Source: Hymenolepis diminuta
Taxonomy: Eukaryota > Platyhelminthes > Cestoda > Cyclophyllidea > Hymenolepididae
NCBI GenBank assembly: GCA_900708905.1
Contig: CAADRB010000022.1
Span: 477,087 to 541,086 of the forward strand
Direction of reading: 5' to 3'
Length of the DNA: 64,000 nucleotides
Position 1 is the stretch's first letter. Each line of letters opens with the position of its first letter. Below, piece by piece: positions 1 to 12,800 of the stretch. Both the position numbers and the translations under genes were made by a program. The notes below the pieces were generated by a model that was given only the letters and a program-made list of their open reading frames with translations, was not told the DNA's origin and ran no database searches.

Positions 1-513
1 TCATAAATGAGGGCTTGTACTTTCACAAACTAGTTCCAATTCATTTGACAGCCGAAATCGTGCATCTCAAACTGCCGACGTTTGAATATAGGTTGGTGGC
101 AGCAGAATGTTAGTTGAATTAAGCGACGATCTGAAGCCTTGATACTTGTTAAGGTTTTTAACTTAGCAGAACTCAATAAGCAGGCTTCAATGAATGCACT
201 TTTTTACTCCACATATTTAGGATGGAAGTACTTAGACGCAATAGGCAATTATTTACAAAGAAAACAGTTCATTCAGAAGCAATCTATACATGTAAACTTA
301 AGGAAAAAATAGAAAGCTCGGACATAATTAAACAACTGATCTTTCTCTCCAATAAACGAGGCAAACTAGTGTTTATGACAGTATTACCATCGTTTAAAAG
401 TGGAGTTTTCCAGAACGATGTTCGGATGACGAAATTAACAATTTCAAAATAAAGTCAATATTTTATTGGATTCCATTTAGGTAACAATTTATTTGAAATC
501 CAAAATTCCACTT

Positions 514-546
<33 letters not shown>

Positions 547-882
547 CTCACCGATCTGAATTTCTTTGATTTTGTACTCCCTCCCTCCTTCCTGTTGATC
601 AAGACTGATTAGCGAAGCGAGTTACTCTAATCGTCAGATAATACTCAAATAAGAGCAATTTCTTCTTTTTTCCTTAATCCGAGAAAACCGAAATGAACCG
701 CACTAGTGATGCAGCGGTCAACGTATCTTATAGTAAAACTATTGGTATATAACGGTACTAATTTTCTCAAAATAGAGGATCTAGAATGTTACATCCCCAA
801 GATGAGTTTCCGAAGTAGCTTCCATTCAACAAGCCTTGAAATCATTACGACAAAAGTAACAAAAGTTGAAGCATGAACTTAC
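1..882. other. Start of an intron of the PAXBP1 homologue; no exon seen
   Basis: After the donor at 882 I find no stretch on the minus strand resembling the expected GCFC C-terminal third. The segment carries an AT-dinucleotide run at 516-544 and otherwise unremarkable AT-rich sequence. A 76-codon plus-strand frame at 222-452 has no recognisable content. Confidence 0.6.
516..544. repeat. (AT)n microsatellite
   Basis: Uninterrupted alternating AT of about 29 bases within a PAXBP1 intron. Confidence 0.95.
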
Positions 883-3800
883 TGTTTAGAGTAGAGAGGG
901 ATGAAGATATCTGCTTGAATTGTGGCTTCCATTCTTTGCAGAACTGCCTCAAACAGTCGTTGAGTGGCTTTGCTGTCGGCTGACACAGTGGGCCAAAGGG
1001 TTGCAAAGGATTGGACTACACTCACTAGGCGTTGTGTCTGACTCCAGGAAAGTGGATCCCATGACGCCGATACGATTTCTGCAGAGGAGAAAATAGTTAA
1101 TATTGGACCCGGTACTGCTATAAATTTTCAAACTGCATTACTGTCGATACAGACATATGAAAGTATTGATTTCCCAATGATTACTCACCTGGATCATACC
1201 TAGTACTCTATGTAACGCCTGCTCCAGTTGTTAATGTGTGTCATTCTCAAAGAATCTCTTAAACTCAATTCCTTTAAATCTTGTCACTAGGGTGATTGAA
1301 GAATAATTCTTCATGAAGATCACCAAACGTCTACATATTCAAGAACGTGCTAAGTTGTTGGCACACTGCAGATTTCGGAAACTAATTTTTCAAACACAAA
1401 GTTGTGTTGGTTCGTTAAGAAATACAAACTCAGATCAATGCAAAGGCAGCTAATAACTCCCATTCAACATTCAAGGCCAAGATTCAACTATGTTTATCCG
1501 AGCAGTTTAAGAAAATGCAGGGAAATGCTGCTGCATAGATCGAATTTCAAATAAACCCCAGTTATTTCTGTTCTTCTCAATCCCATTATAAAAACAGTTT
1601 GCTCTTTATTTAACAAGGGGTAATTCTCATTCATCCCTCATTTTATGGTGTGGGCATACTAGTAATAACAACTACAACTGACAATGATATAAAAGCTTCC
1701 TTCTGGAATATATCTGGCTTCGCGTTCCCTATAATATCTAGATAGCATTGTTTAATGGCCATTGAGAATAACTCTTGGACCTATTGACGGATGCCCGAAT
1801 GATGATATTCATGTATTTCTTATCTCGTCAAACATGTTCTCCGAAGAAAGTATTAACTATTGCTCATCAATATTAGATTCTCAAACCAAACATGAAAGAA
1901 TCATAAGATTATCATTGAAAACGATAGTCTTTGATGAAAAACTGAAGCTATTTAATATTACGATACATCTGTTCGCATGGTTTTGCATGAATAAGTGTCT
2001 ATAACTGATCGGACTAAATGGGAGAAGTTTACGCATTTGAACTGATTACTATGTTGAGAAAAGCAGAGGCTGGTTTGATGGAATGATTGATGTCTCTAGT
2101 ATATAGGGCAACCGCACCCAGTAATATAAGAACGAATTGTTAGAGGGTAGTGAAATGTGATATTCGAAGCGCTAACACATCCGCTTTAATAGACTCCTCG
2201 AACAATAAAATGGGTTCATCGACAATGGCTAAAGTTTAGTTAGAAATCGCGTAAAGAGATTATACGAGCTAAAATTAATTAGATTGGAAACACAGTTAAA
2301 TTTATAGCAAAATGAGATGATCTTGGTACATGTCCTTTATAGATGGAATGCTAAAATCGATTATATTATCTATTATTATTTAATCAATCGCCTTTTTAAG
2401 TAACTATCTTACAAATGCAATCTTACTGAACAAACCAAACAAATTTTTACCCATACTTTTATAATAAATGATCAAAAGTGTTTGGTTTGTGCTAGCAAAT
2501 GGTCGGAAAGTTGGAACAAAAGATAAAGAGACGGGGTGAATATAAATAAGATAAATATACAGACGACCGAAATTTGAGGTCGTTTATGTAAACAGGTGAT
2601 ATCGCAACGCTATTTGACTAATTAAGAAATATTTTATCCCAAGCTTAATTATAATAAAACCAACATTTGTTATCACCTTACAAGCTCAAATGTATTTTAA
2701 CTACCACGGATTGACATAAGAGACTAAACATGCATCGTCTCAATTCAATTAAGACAAACTGAGAGGGTGTCAATATCAAGAGAGTGATTTGAGTGTCACT
2801 CAGAAATGAAAAATCTTTGGCTAAATTTACAACAAGGTAAATACAAGGTCGATCAAAGTTGAAAGAGACCCAAAGTAAAGAACTGGAATCAAAAATAGGA
2901 TCAACGCCACCACGCATTACCTTAAGCTCAGCAATTGGGAATGTAAGTATTAAAACTGATTTGTGAAATGCGGGATTATGAAAATAGAAACTTGCATCCC
3001 CTAACGCAACGCCTATTGCGATTTCTTAAAGACAAAGACTTTATAGGAAAAGAACTGCAACACTTCTATGATTACCCTCTTGAAATATGATATCCTTTTC
3101 CAGCTTTGAAGGTCATATTCAGAGAAGAACTTTCCCTTCACATCATGAAGCAGTCTTGAATTTGGAATAACTATATGAAAGCACAAATCTGACAGCGTAA
3201 AAAAGTGGGACTACTGCATTGTCAACTTCTTTATAAGCTTGTATCTGATAAGGTTTTTAAGCCAACGGCACTTATACCAGTAATCATATCATAACAGCAC
3301 CCAATTCAATCATCAGTCAAAATCCACAGGAGTATTTCCCCTACCTCTCTCCAAAATTAAATTCTTAGAGCCACGTGTACTCTGTCCGAATAATACACGA
3401 TTTTTATTAATAAACGAAAGACTATACATTCTGATCAATTTACATAAGATATAATTGATCCAATAACCGAGAAACACTATGAATAGTATGTCATTATTTC
3501 TGTTATTCTATACGATTGCACATAATAGAAACGTGGAATGACTTAGAAAATGGATAGAAAAAACTGTGTTTACTAATTGTGCGCAAATTAAAATGTATCA
3601 AGGATATATAACGATACGTCTTGCTTCATCGAATTGATTCCCAAGAGCCAAATAAATGGATTCCATCTAAAAATCTGGAAAAATTTTATTCTGATTCTTC
3701 ATTCTTTTCCTTTCAAATAAATTTGAATTAGGGAAAAAAACAAACATATTATAAGGGGAAATTAGTCAATTAGACAAATCAGTAACTACACGCGAATCTA

Positions 3801-6800
3801 ATCAACAGGTGTTCAAAACAATTCCATCCTTATCTACATCAGCCCCATTGTGTTAGGACCTTAAAATCGGGCCTGAATTCAAAACACACTAAGCATGAAA
3901 CGTGAAACGGTCATGATCAAATAAATTATCGAAACAATAAACAAATTGATGAGCATCGAGAATTGAATGATTTCGTCACGCACTAGCCACTCAGCCGATT
4001 ATACAATAAATCCTAACTGATCTGATGTTAGCTGAATACAGTAGTAATTAATTCTGAGTAATGAGAGGATGTGTTATGAACATTAATTTCCCGAAAGTAG
4101 AATGAGTAGTTACAGTTCACTACTTAGGTAATTTACAATATGATCCTCTACTGTGAATCTGGATCAATTTGATTTAATATGAAGAATTTACAAAGGAATT
4201 TTAACTCCATCTTCGTCCTTATAGAATCGATACAAAGCAAACACCTAACCAGCCTACCTGTTCATTCATCATTACCTCCATAGTAGTTTCTGGTTATTAT
4301 CGTTTTGCCTTCTAGATAAGTCGAAAGAGTGGTAGCTTAGAGCGACTATATTCATTGGTTCCCAGAAATCCAAACTACTCCTCCAACAAATGCACAGCTT
4401 TCACAAGCACGCTTATCAGATGACGGAACGAAATGTCAATATTCTTACTTAGAAAAGTAAATGCTTTTTTTCGAGCTTGAAACATAATTAACTCTGCTCC
4501 ACCCTAAAAGCAGTTTTCGCGGGATGTTTGATTTAATAGGCGTTAAGGGGAAAAACGACAGCTATGAATTATACACGAATGAATTCCGTTATTTTCGTAA
4601 CCACATATTTTATAACCCACCATAACTATACACACTTATTTATTTAAACTTAAAACGTATAATTAGTTTAAGTTTAGATTTGTGTTTAGTGAAATTCAGC
4701 TTATCCTTTCTCAACTACCTTGCTTATCCCAAAATTTTGAGAATCCCACGTTAAAGAGTGGGAGTAGATTATCGAATAATAAAATTTGTGACATGAGAAA
4801 TCAACCTAATGAAAAATGCAGTTGTAAGCATTAAAAATCAAATTGAAGTATATTCAACATATAAAACCCCAACATGCGTCGAGATCAATTCGCCTTATCG
4901 TTGTGATTTCAGATCTAGATTTCAATTTTAATCAAAACAAATGCAGAAAGTGCACGGTAATAAAAATGTACTCATGCAAATTTTGTGCGTTCGAGATATG
5001 TAACTTCTTTTCATTAACCTAACTACTAAACGAATCAAATCTTGACCGTAAAGAGTGATATTTTCCTAACGTGCTCGTCTGCAAAATTAAGTCACGGATT
5101 CAATACCCATCGGTGCATACGCAGTGAGCGGAATGGCCAACTACAATAATTAAAACTGGCTAACAAAGCGACTGGCAGCATTCAAGTTTCTCATCAAGGG
5201 AGCTCAGTTACGCTACTCCCCAACCCAGGATGAGTGTTTGGAAACGCTCATGAATGAGCTTGGTAATTATTATTAAAGAGCTGATATCCACTGTAAGTTT
5301 CCATCCAGTATCATTCCAAACCCCGTTCTAGCCGAAAGTATTCTCTTCAAATACCTTAAGCCAAGTCAACTTCAGGTGAGCAAAAATCTCTACTCTGCAT
5401 GCCTTAAATCTTCAGCTCACATTTCGTTCCTTCAGTAGATTTACTATCGAAAGGTATTCTGCGCCTATTTTGATAGAAAATTAATTCATTATCTGTTTGA
5501 TCAAAGGAAAAAAATTAAAAAAACATGAAAACCAAAATACATACGTTTGAATCTTGATGCGGAGGTAGGAGAGGAGGTAAGACCAAACTTCTCGAGGTCC
5601 GTAAAGCAAGTACTGGGCTAAAGAACGGAATTCCCAACTGTTTATTTTACTATTCTTCATACGAGCTCTAACTGATACCTTTTCGGATAAAGAAACTAGC
5701 TTATAACCTACTATCATTACTATTATGCTCTCTTTGATATGATCTCATCAAATTTATATTCTTTCTTTACTTCAGCTAAATTAACCAAACATCTTCACAT
5801 TTTACCTATTTCTCACTTTGATAGTAAAAAAATACCTTTTTCAGTCTCTTGGCATTGCGGAATACGCTCTTTTAAAAACAATTACACATTCCCCTAGTGG
5901 TTATCGAAGGCGGAAGACGGAAGAAGAGCTAGTATCCGGAAAGGTTTCAACGGACCACTATCATTTTCTATGTCAACAATCATAACTTTTCAGAAAAGAT
6001 TGTATTTAAAAAAGGAGTTGATGATTTAAATAATTTATGACATTTTCACCTATATCTAGAATTAGCATAAACTGTATTAGTCAGACAAGCAGTTGCATAG
6101 CCTTTAGAACGCTAACTTCAGCTTCTTCCACAGCAGAAGATCCTTTTCATCGAAATCCCTCGGTATGCACCTACTCCGATTCAGAACATGGATAATTCGA
6201 TCCGATTATAAGGATCGTACCTTAGTTAGCAAGTAAGGAGTGTCTGTGAATTTAATTGCGTCGTAAAATATAAACCCAAATGCTTGCACTAAGAGCTGAA
6301 ACAACCTGAATTCGGGTTTTAATCCTTTATAAGGCAAAAATTATTCAGATTTCAGTTCATTCCCTAATCCAAGTAAATTCCATCCGCATTTTGATAAAAC
6401 AAATCAAATAACGAATCCAACTTAGTGAAATGAACTAATGCGGAAATAATCTCAAAACCGAGTTAGATTTTATGTGTTCGATAGTCATCTTCACTTAGCT
6501 AGTGACTAGAAAGAACAATTTTACCGATCGACGGGATGGATAATAAAATGTCAGTCTCTAAGCAGAGCGACGACGGGATAAATTTTCTCTATCCAAAACA
6601 ACCACTTCAAAACGCATTTTCTCGGTTGGTACGAAACAAGCATTGAATATAGAGAATTGGCATGGGTTTGAACACGACACTGATGCGTATTCAATGAGTT
6701 AAATTATTATTCCAGCTGGAAGATGAAAGGTAGACATTATGAAATTCTATATTCGAAGAATGAGTTGGTGTCACAGGCTGTTGCCAAATAAGAGAATGCT

Positions 6801-9800
6801 TTGAACATAAGAAAACACAAGAATCGTAGATAGAACTAACCAGTCAATCTTGGGAGAAGAACCTTCTCAATGACAAGAGGAATGATGGTGAGTTCGTGTT
6901 CTGGGGAGGTGGCTAAATCGAAGAGAATTTTGCGTTGAGTATCAGCCTCCTCAGAAGCATCTTCCTCCAAATCCTCCACTTGCTTAAGATCCGCAAAGTA
7001 ATCCAACAAATTCATAAACCAGTCATACTGGTCGAAGAAAGGACAGTTGGCCTAAAGTAGTAGAAAAAATATGTAGCTTATCGGTTCATTTATGTCTGTG
7101 AATTTACTATCAGCTAAGGAATTGCCCTATTTACCGCACCCTGGAGCATTCATGCGTACTCAGAGTTTATCTGGTTCATATTTAGTGATGTTTATGATAA
7201 TGTATTACCATCTTTTTTCAAAAGTTGCTCATAAACGAAAGTGAAGAAAAAAGAACAGATATTTCGTTAGGTTTGTCGTCGAACAACTTCGTATATTTGT
7301 TGCTTTAAAAAGAAGCAATGAAGCTACCCACAATTGAGAGATATACACTTTTATTAGAACCAGGTCAATTAGATTCCATAGTTAGACTGACCCTATCTAT
7401 ATTCATTGTTCTTTCATATGTACCTCGAATGCTTTTAAACTATGATAAATATTCGAGTTAAGTACAGCTCTATAAGAGAAATAAAAGCTAGAACAAATAG
7501 TACATAAGAAGTCAAATTTAAAGAAGGGTAAGAGAAAAGCAAAAGACGTCGGTCAGAGATTCAATGAAGATATACGGTTAAAAATATAGACAAACGTATA
7601 TGAGTGTTACGTCGATGTTAGATCAAGTAACAAGGTAAATTTAAATGGAGAGACGTCACGGTTGAGATCAAACACAATAATCATGTGAGTGAATGTTTTT
7701 TAAACTGAATGTTAATGTAAGTCATCTCAGAATTGTGTTCATTGTTGAGGATGCATTGATTCAGATCTGGTTAAAACAAGCTTCAAATCTTAACTCGTTT
7801 CGAATAGTTTTTCAATAAACGTGAAAACGAAGGTAAAGTCATTAAGTGTAACAAACTTGAACGATTTGAGTTATATTCTTTCCTTTGTTAATAAAAAACT
7901 TAAAAGTGATTTTTGAAATGTATGACATTAAAAAGATTAAAATAATCCTCGGAAGCCTTTCAAAATAAGATCTAAATTAATTTTAACTTCCTCAAATACT
8001 ATAAATCAAAGGATGCTAATCACAATTTGAGTTCTAGAGCAACCTTGACATTCTATGCTTTTCTCCTCCAGTAGGTGTCGATTTCCGTGGCTAAAATTAC
8101 CGCAAGGAGCCTAAAGAGTCATTGAGATGACGTATTGATCAGACGGGGGAAGAAAGCACAGCTGACAGTTTTGATCTAAGAGAAAAATCTCAAAGGACTG
8201 TTAAGGTAATTTCTCCTTTGAGGATCCGATTGAAATGTCCATTAGGTGCCAAGTAGTAACGGCAAAGTGGCTACTTTGGAAACGCTCAAAGCGCATCAGA
8301 TCGCATTTTACAAACTTCCTCAAATAACAACTGGATGTAAGCTTACTTCGAGAGGATTCCACGACAGCATCTGAACGCGGATGAGTGGAGCCAGAAGCTG
8401 TGGAAGGCACATTGGAATGTAGGCCTGCGCGTAACTGGTCACCATTTGATTACGCCATTCGCCGAAATGCTGGAGAATTGAGGAGATGGTGCAGTATTCT
8501 TCCACCACATCGTCAAATAAGTGCTCGGCATCCTTCTTTATATCATCTATAAGAAAGAACAAAACGTTTTTCCCTTACTGTTTTTATAAATATACAAACA
8601 CACCGTTTCACCATGCAAAGGCATATTTTCGCCCCTTATTCCATGGTAATTTTCTGGCAAACCTGTGTTAGTCAACGAAGGAGACTATTCAATTAGGCAG
8701 ATAAACGCTGACAAGATTTGAAAATGTGGCATTTAAAGTGATAAAATCGATTAACCTATAGTCCCTTAAATAGTTATCTACTTCCTCTCTCTCTACTTAA
8801 ACAAATCTATATTTAAGATGAAACAGATAAATGAGTTGTACTGAATGAATACAGCTTGAAGACTTTTGAAATAAGAACTATGCTAGGCTTTCTTTTTGAG
8901 ACGAAAGGTTATTACTGTAAGCAATAGTTAATCCATAGGGCCAAAAAAATGATCAATTAATATCTATATAAAAAATGCTATTCAAGCAAGGAGAAACAAA
9001 ATTTCAGTAAGACGAATTTGGGAATTTGGTTCTTGAAGAGTAAATACTATTCTAGAGCTTCAGCTGCAGCTTCTTAAATTTAAAACAGAATATGTTCTGG
9101 AATCTCCCTGTCCTTTGTTTATGAGTACTCCTCTATTCGCTTCCGACTTTTTATACGATTGGACTGGCAATTTAACAGTATTGCGATAGGGGTTTTAAAC
9201 ACCCCAAATTTTACGGTTAATAACTTAATACCGAGGACATTCAAGTTAGCAGTAGGAAGCGCTACTCGTGTGTCACGAAAAGTTTGTTTAAATCGATGGG
9301 ATCATATTTTTGAAGGCTTTTGTATGAAAATGGCGCAGGATGCCTCCATAAATACGAAATTTTTTGACATTATGTCTCAGGATTCGCACCGAATAAATAT
9401 TTGTAAGTTTTAAGTAGGTGTCTATTACAGAGTAAGACTTAATATTTGCGCATAAGATCGCCGAAGGAGTCTGTGATTAATAATTTACAAGAGAAGGGAA
9501 GTAGTAGGATATTCAAACTTGATAAAGGTTAATAATCAACTGCATCACATGCTCCTACTTCAAGGCGTTTTGGTGAACTGAGAGAAACTTGTTTTGGTAC
9601 ATATATGAAAAGTGACTGATAATACCGTTAGGAGAAATATAACTATAACATCCTACAAATTTTACAATGAAAGAAATACAGTATATCCCTAATCAATTTC
9701 ATTTATAACAGCTCTTACTCTGAATAATAAAACAATACACTTAAACGACACTTAAGTCCCGAAAAATTTGCTACGGGCCAAAAATAATGGGTACTTAAAA

Positions 9801-12800
9801 AGAGATAAAACTAACCAAAGTCATCTGATCGCTTCTTAATAACATACTGCTGTTCTTCATCATCAGAACTAATACCCTCGCAGGGTGGAGAAACACCGAT
9901 TTCCAATTCAATTCGCCTCTTATACGTTTCATCTGATTTCAATTTTCGACGTCTCGCACTGAAGCGAAATAATGAAACGATAAATAACGACAAAAATCAG
10001 TTAAACTAGACCCTGAATACAATAAAACTTACCGCCGAGCCTCCCTATCAACTTTTCGACGCTTTCGGGCTTCAAATATCTTCGGATCTACCGCGACATT
10101 AACACAAGCAGGACCTAGGAAAAAATGAAACGAATTAGATATATGCTACTGATTGATAAAAAGTAGAAGAATAGAGAGATCACTTACTAGTAACTTCATC
10201 AGCTAAATCTCCAACATCTGCTCGCCGTCTGGCCATAAGGGTATCAGTACGTTCGCGGTATATAATATACGTTCGTTTATCAAGATACTCGATTTTGGGA
10301 ATCTAGGAAGAGAAGTAAAAATTGGTAGTTGTGACGATAAATAATATCGCCTACTTATACATAATAAGTAAAGAATACCTTTTCGTTGAAGCAGTTTATG
10401 AGATCTCTAACATATTCGCGCATTTCCATGTAGAATTTTAATGTTTCAGCAAGTTGAGGAAGCTTAGATCTCGCAGAAGATATTGTCACTTCACCACTTT
10501 TTAAGTCCTCTTTTGCTGCTAGCAATTCAATCTTATTTTCCCGTAGGATCGTGTTCTTTTTATCCAAACTAAAATAAGAGCAAGATGATAGAGAAATAAA
10601 TGCATTCAAGAACTCAAAACCGTATATAAATATGTAAGAAAATTTGAGCATAATACCAAGAGATAATTATTCAATACGATTGTCCCAATATCATAACAAT
10701 GGAGTTCAGTGCCAGATTACAGTGTAGGAGTTCGATCAATTTAGGACACAATGTATATGTGCATGCGAAAAAAGGATTCTTCCCCAGGGATAACAGAAAA
10801 CAACAGCCTTTTCCTCATCGGAGAAGCAAGAACTGGGTCAAGAGCGAAATGTAATTATATCACAGTAATTAAAAGCAAGATATAGACCAAGTTGACTCTC
10901 AGATAAGCAATAAAAATTCGTCATATGATAGTTGGGTGATGACGTATAGTTCACTAAAGCTTTTTGAGACGAATGCAGAAATAAATTCTCAATTCTAAAA
11001 CCTGGCTTGAGTTGGTGGAAAGTCGCTCTCATCGGAAACTTACATTCTACTATCCCCCTTGTTGGCGGTTGATCACACACCAGTGGATGTGGACCGATGA
11101 GTATTTACTTCCTGACCTCTAATTGGCTCAAGAATGTAAAAAATTAATATTTTTAAGCTAAATATTTTCCATTCACTTGAATAGCGAGAAAGTTCCCTAA
11201 ACGTCAACTTTAATCACTTGCTACTAAACATTCAACACAGAAACTTAAAATTACTGCAAAAATATGATGGCGAAACACAAACACAAGTTCCCAAATCAGA
11301 CATGAACAATACCTAATTAGGAATTATCCAAGTTCCCAGAAACTTTATTGCTATAGTTATTACCTAAAAAGTTAAACAAAATAGAATCCACTTTGAGTGA
11401 GACTTCGTGATTTCTGTTGTTCGAAACGTGCCTTCTAATGCTATCTACTCCTGCTGTAATAGGAGTTAAATGTAAGAACATTATTTAGAGAACTATGCCT
11501 TCCCCATAAGTTTGGCAGTGTCATGAGCAACAGTAATTATTAATACAAACTTACCGTTCTTGAAGCATAGCTTTGACTGAGGCCAGCGTCACATTACCAA
11601 AATCGGACGGTCGACGTGATGGTGTTGGCAGGAGACCTCCTTCATTCGTTGACGTGGTCGGGTCAAGAGCCTCCAGTACCGCAGTATTCTATTAAGAAAA
11701 AAATCAGCCGAAAGGTCATTTAGAGATGAAATATGATTTGGCGAAAAATAAGCAGCGATTGAATGGAGTAGGTTATCATTGAAGACCACAGGATAGCAAT
11801 TAAAAAAGTCAAAACTCTTTGTAGACAGAACATGGGGACGGAAAATAACATCCATCTCATGGGATCACTTGAGGATGACTCCAATGGATACTTTCTGACA
11901 TATCATGCGTTCAAATAACAATTCCCGTCCTTCTGTTAATCCTCATTTATTTCCCTAATCGGGAAATAGAATACATTTTCATATAGAAAAAATGTAAGGC
12001 AAAGATGATACAAAGTTTGTATTTCGACCATTTTAAGTTTTTTTTCTTTGTAGCTCATTTAGAACTCTAAGTGTGTCCAAGAGAGGAGAAGGAATATGTC
12101 CCGACATTATTGGTTACCAATTATAACAGGTTATAACGCTGTATAGGCTGCCTGCAGAGGTCCATTATTTTACCCAGTAAGTAAATGCATTTAGCCTCTA
12201 CTCATAAGCGATAGTAAGAAGTATCAATGGAATTTCTCAACAGAAATTATGATTGGTAGATAATTTCACGTATCCTAATACATTTAATTATGTTATATTA
12301 AAATACTCCAGTTGACTTTAATATCAACAAATCTATGGCAAGAAAGAAACTCAAGTTGCAATAAGGTACACTCAAATGAACTCCCAGAATAAACAAGTCC
12401 ACTATGCGTTCGTCTATAAACTACAGTAGACAATTCAGCCATTAATTTCAACCTGATATGAGTAACCACCCTTAATAAATTTGTAAGATAATTTCTTTAC
12501 TACAGACTAACTCAGGTTTTGGGCTAGCTAACTAAAAAAATTAGGTTTATTAAACTACTACTCGCCCTTAAGATTAAATGGGAGATTATATACCTTGCTA
12601 GAGACAGCCTTTTGAATTTGCTGCCTTTCCCAAGTAGCAGCATCTTCATCTTCAGACTCGCCACCACTGTTACCCCTCACAGTAGCACTCTCCTCTGCCG
12701 CATCAACCAAGGTGCGACGCTCTTGATTCCTCTCCACCTCTGATACGCCTTTATGCATCTCCAGGTCACGACGACGTTGGAGGCCACGGGAGATGTCTAT

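Noticed and set aside
222..452. 76-codon plus-strand frame in a PAXBP1 intron
   Set aside because: Low-complexity composition, no motif, no splice context.
5065..5140. Possible tRNA gene
   Set aside because: Only a B-box-like motif is present; no cloverleaf can be folded by eye, and the sequence recurs as a dispersed repeat.
9159..9413. 84-codon plus-strand frame in a PAXBP1 intron
   Set aside because: Reads somewhat protein-like, but no family, promoter or partner exon could be seen, and the host intron is fully explained by phase-matched exons on the other strand.
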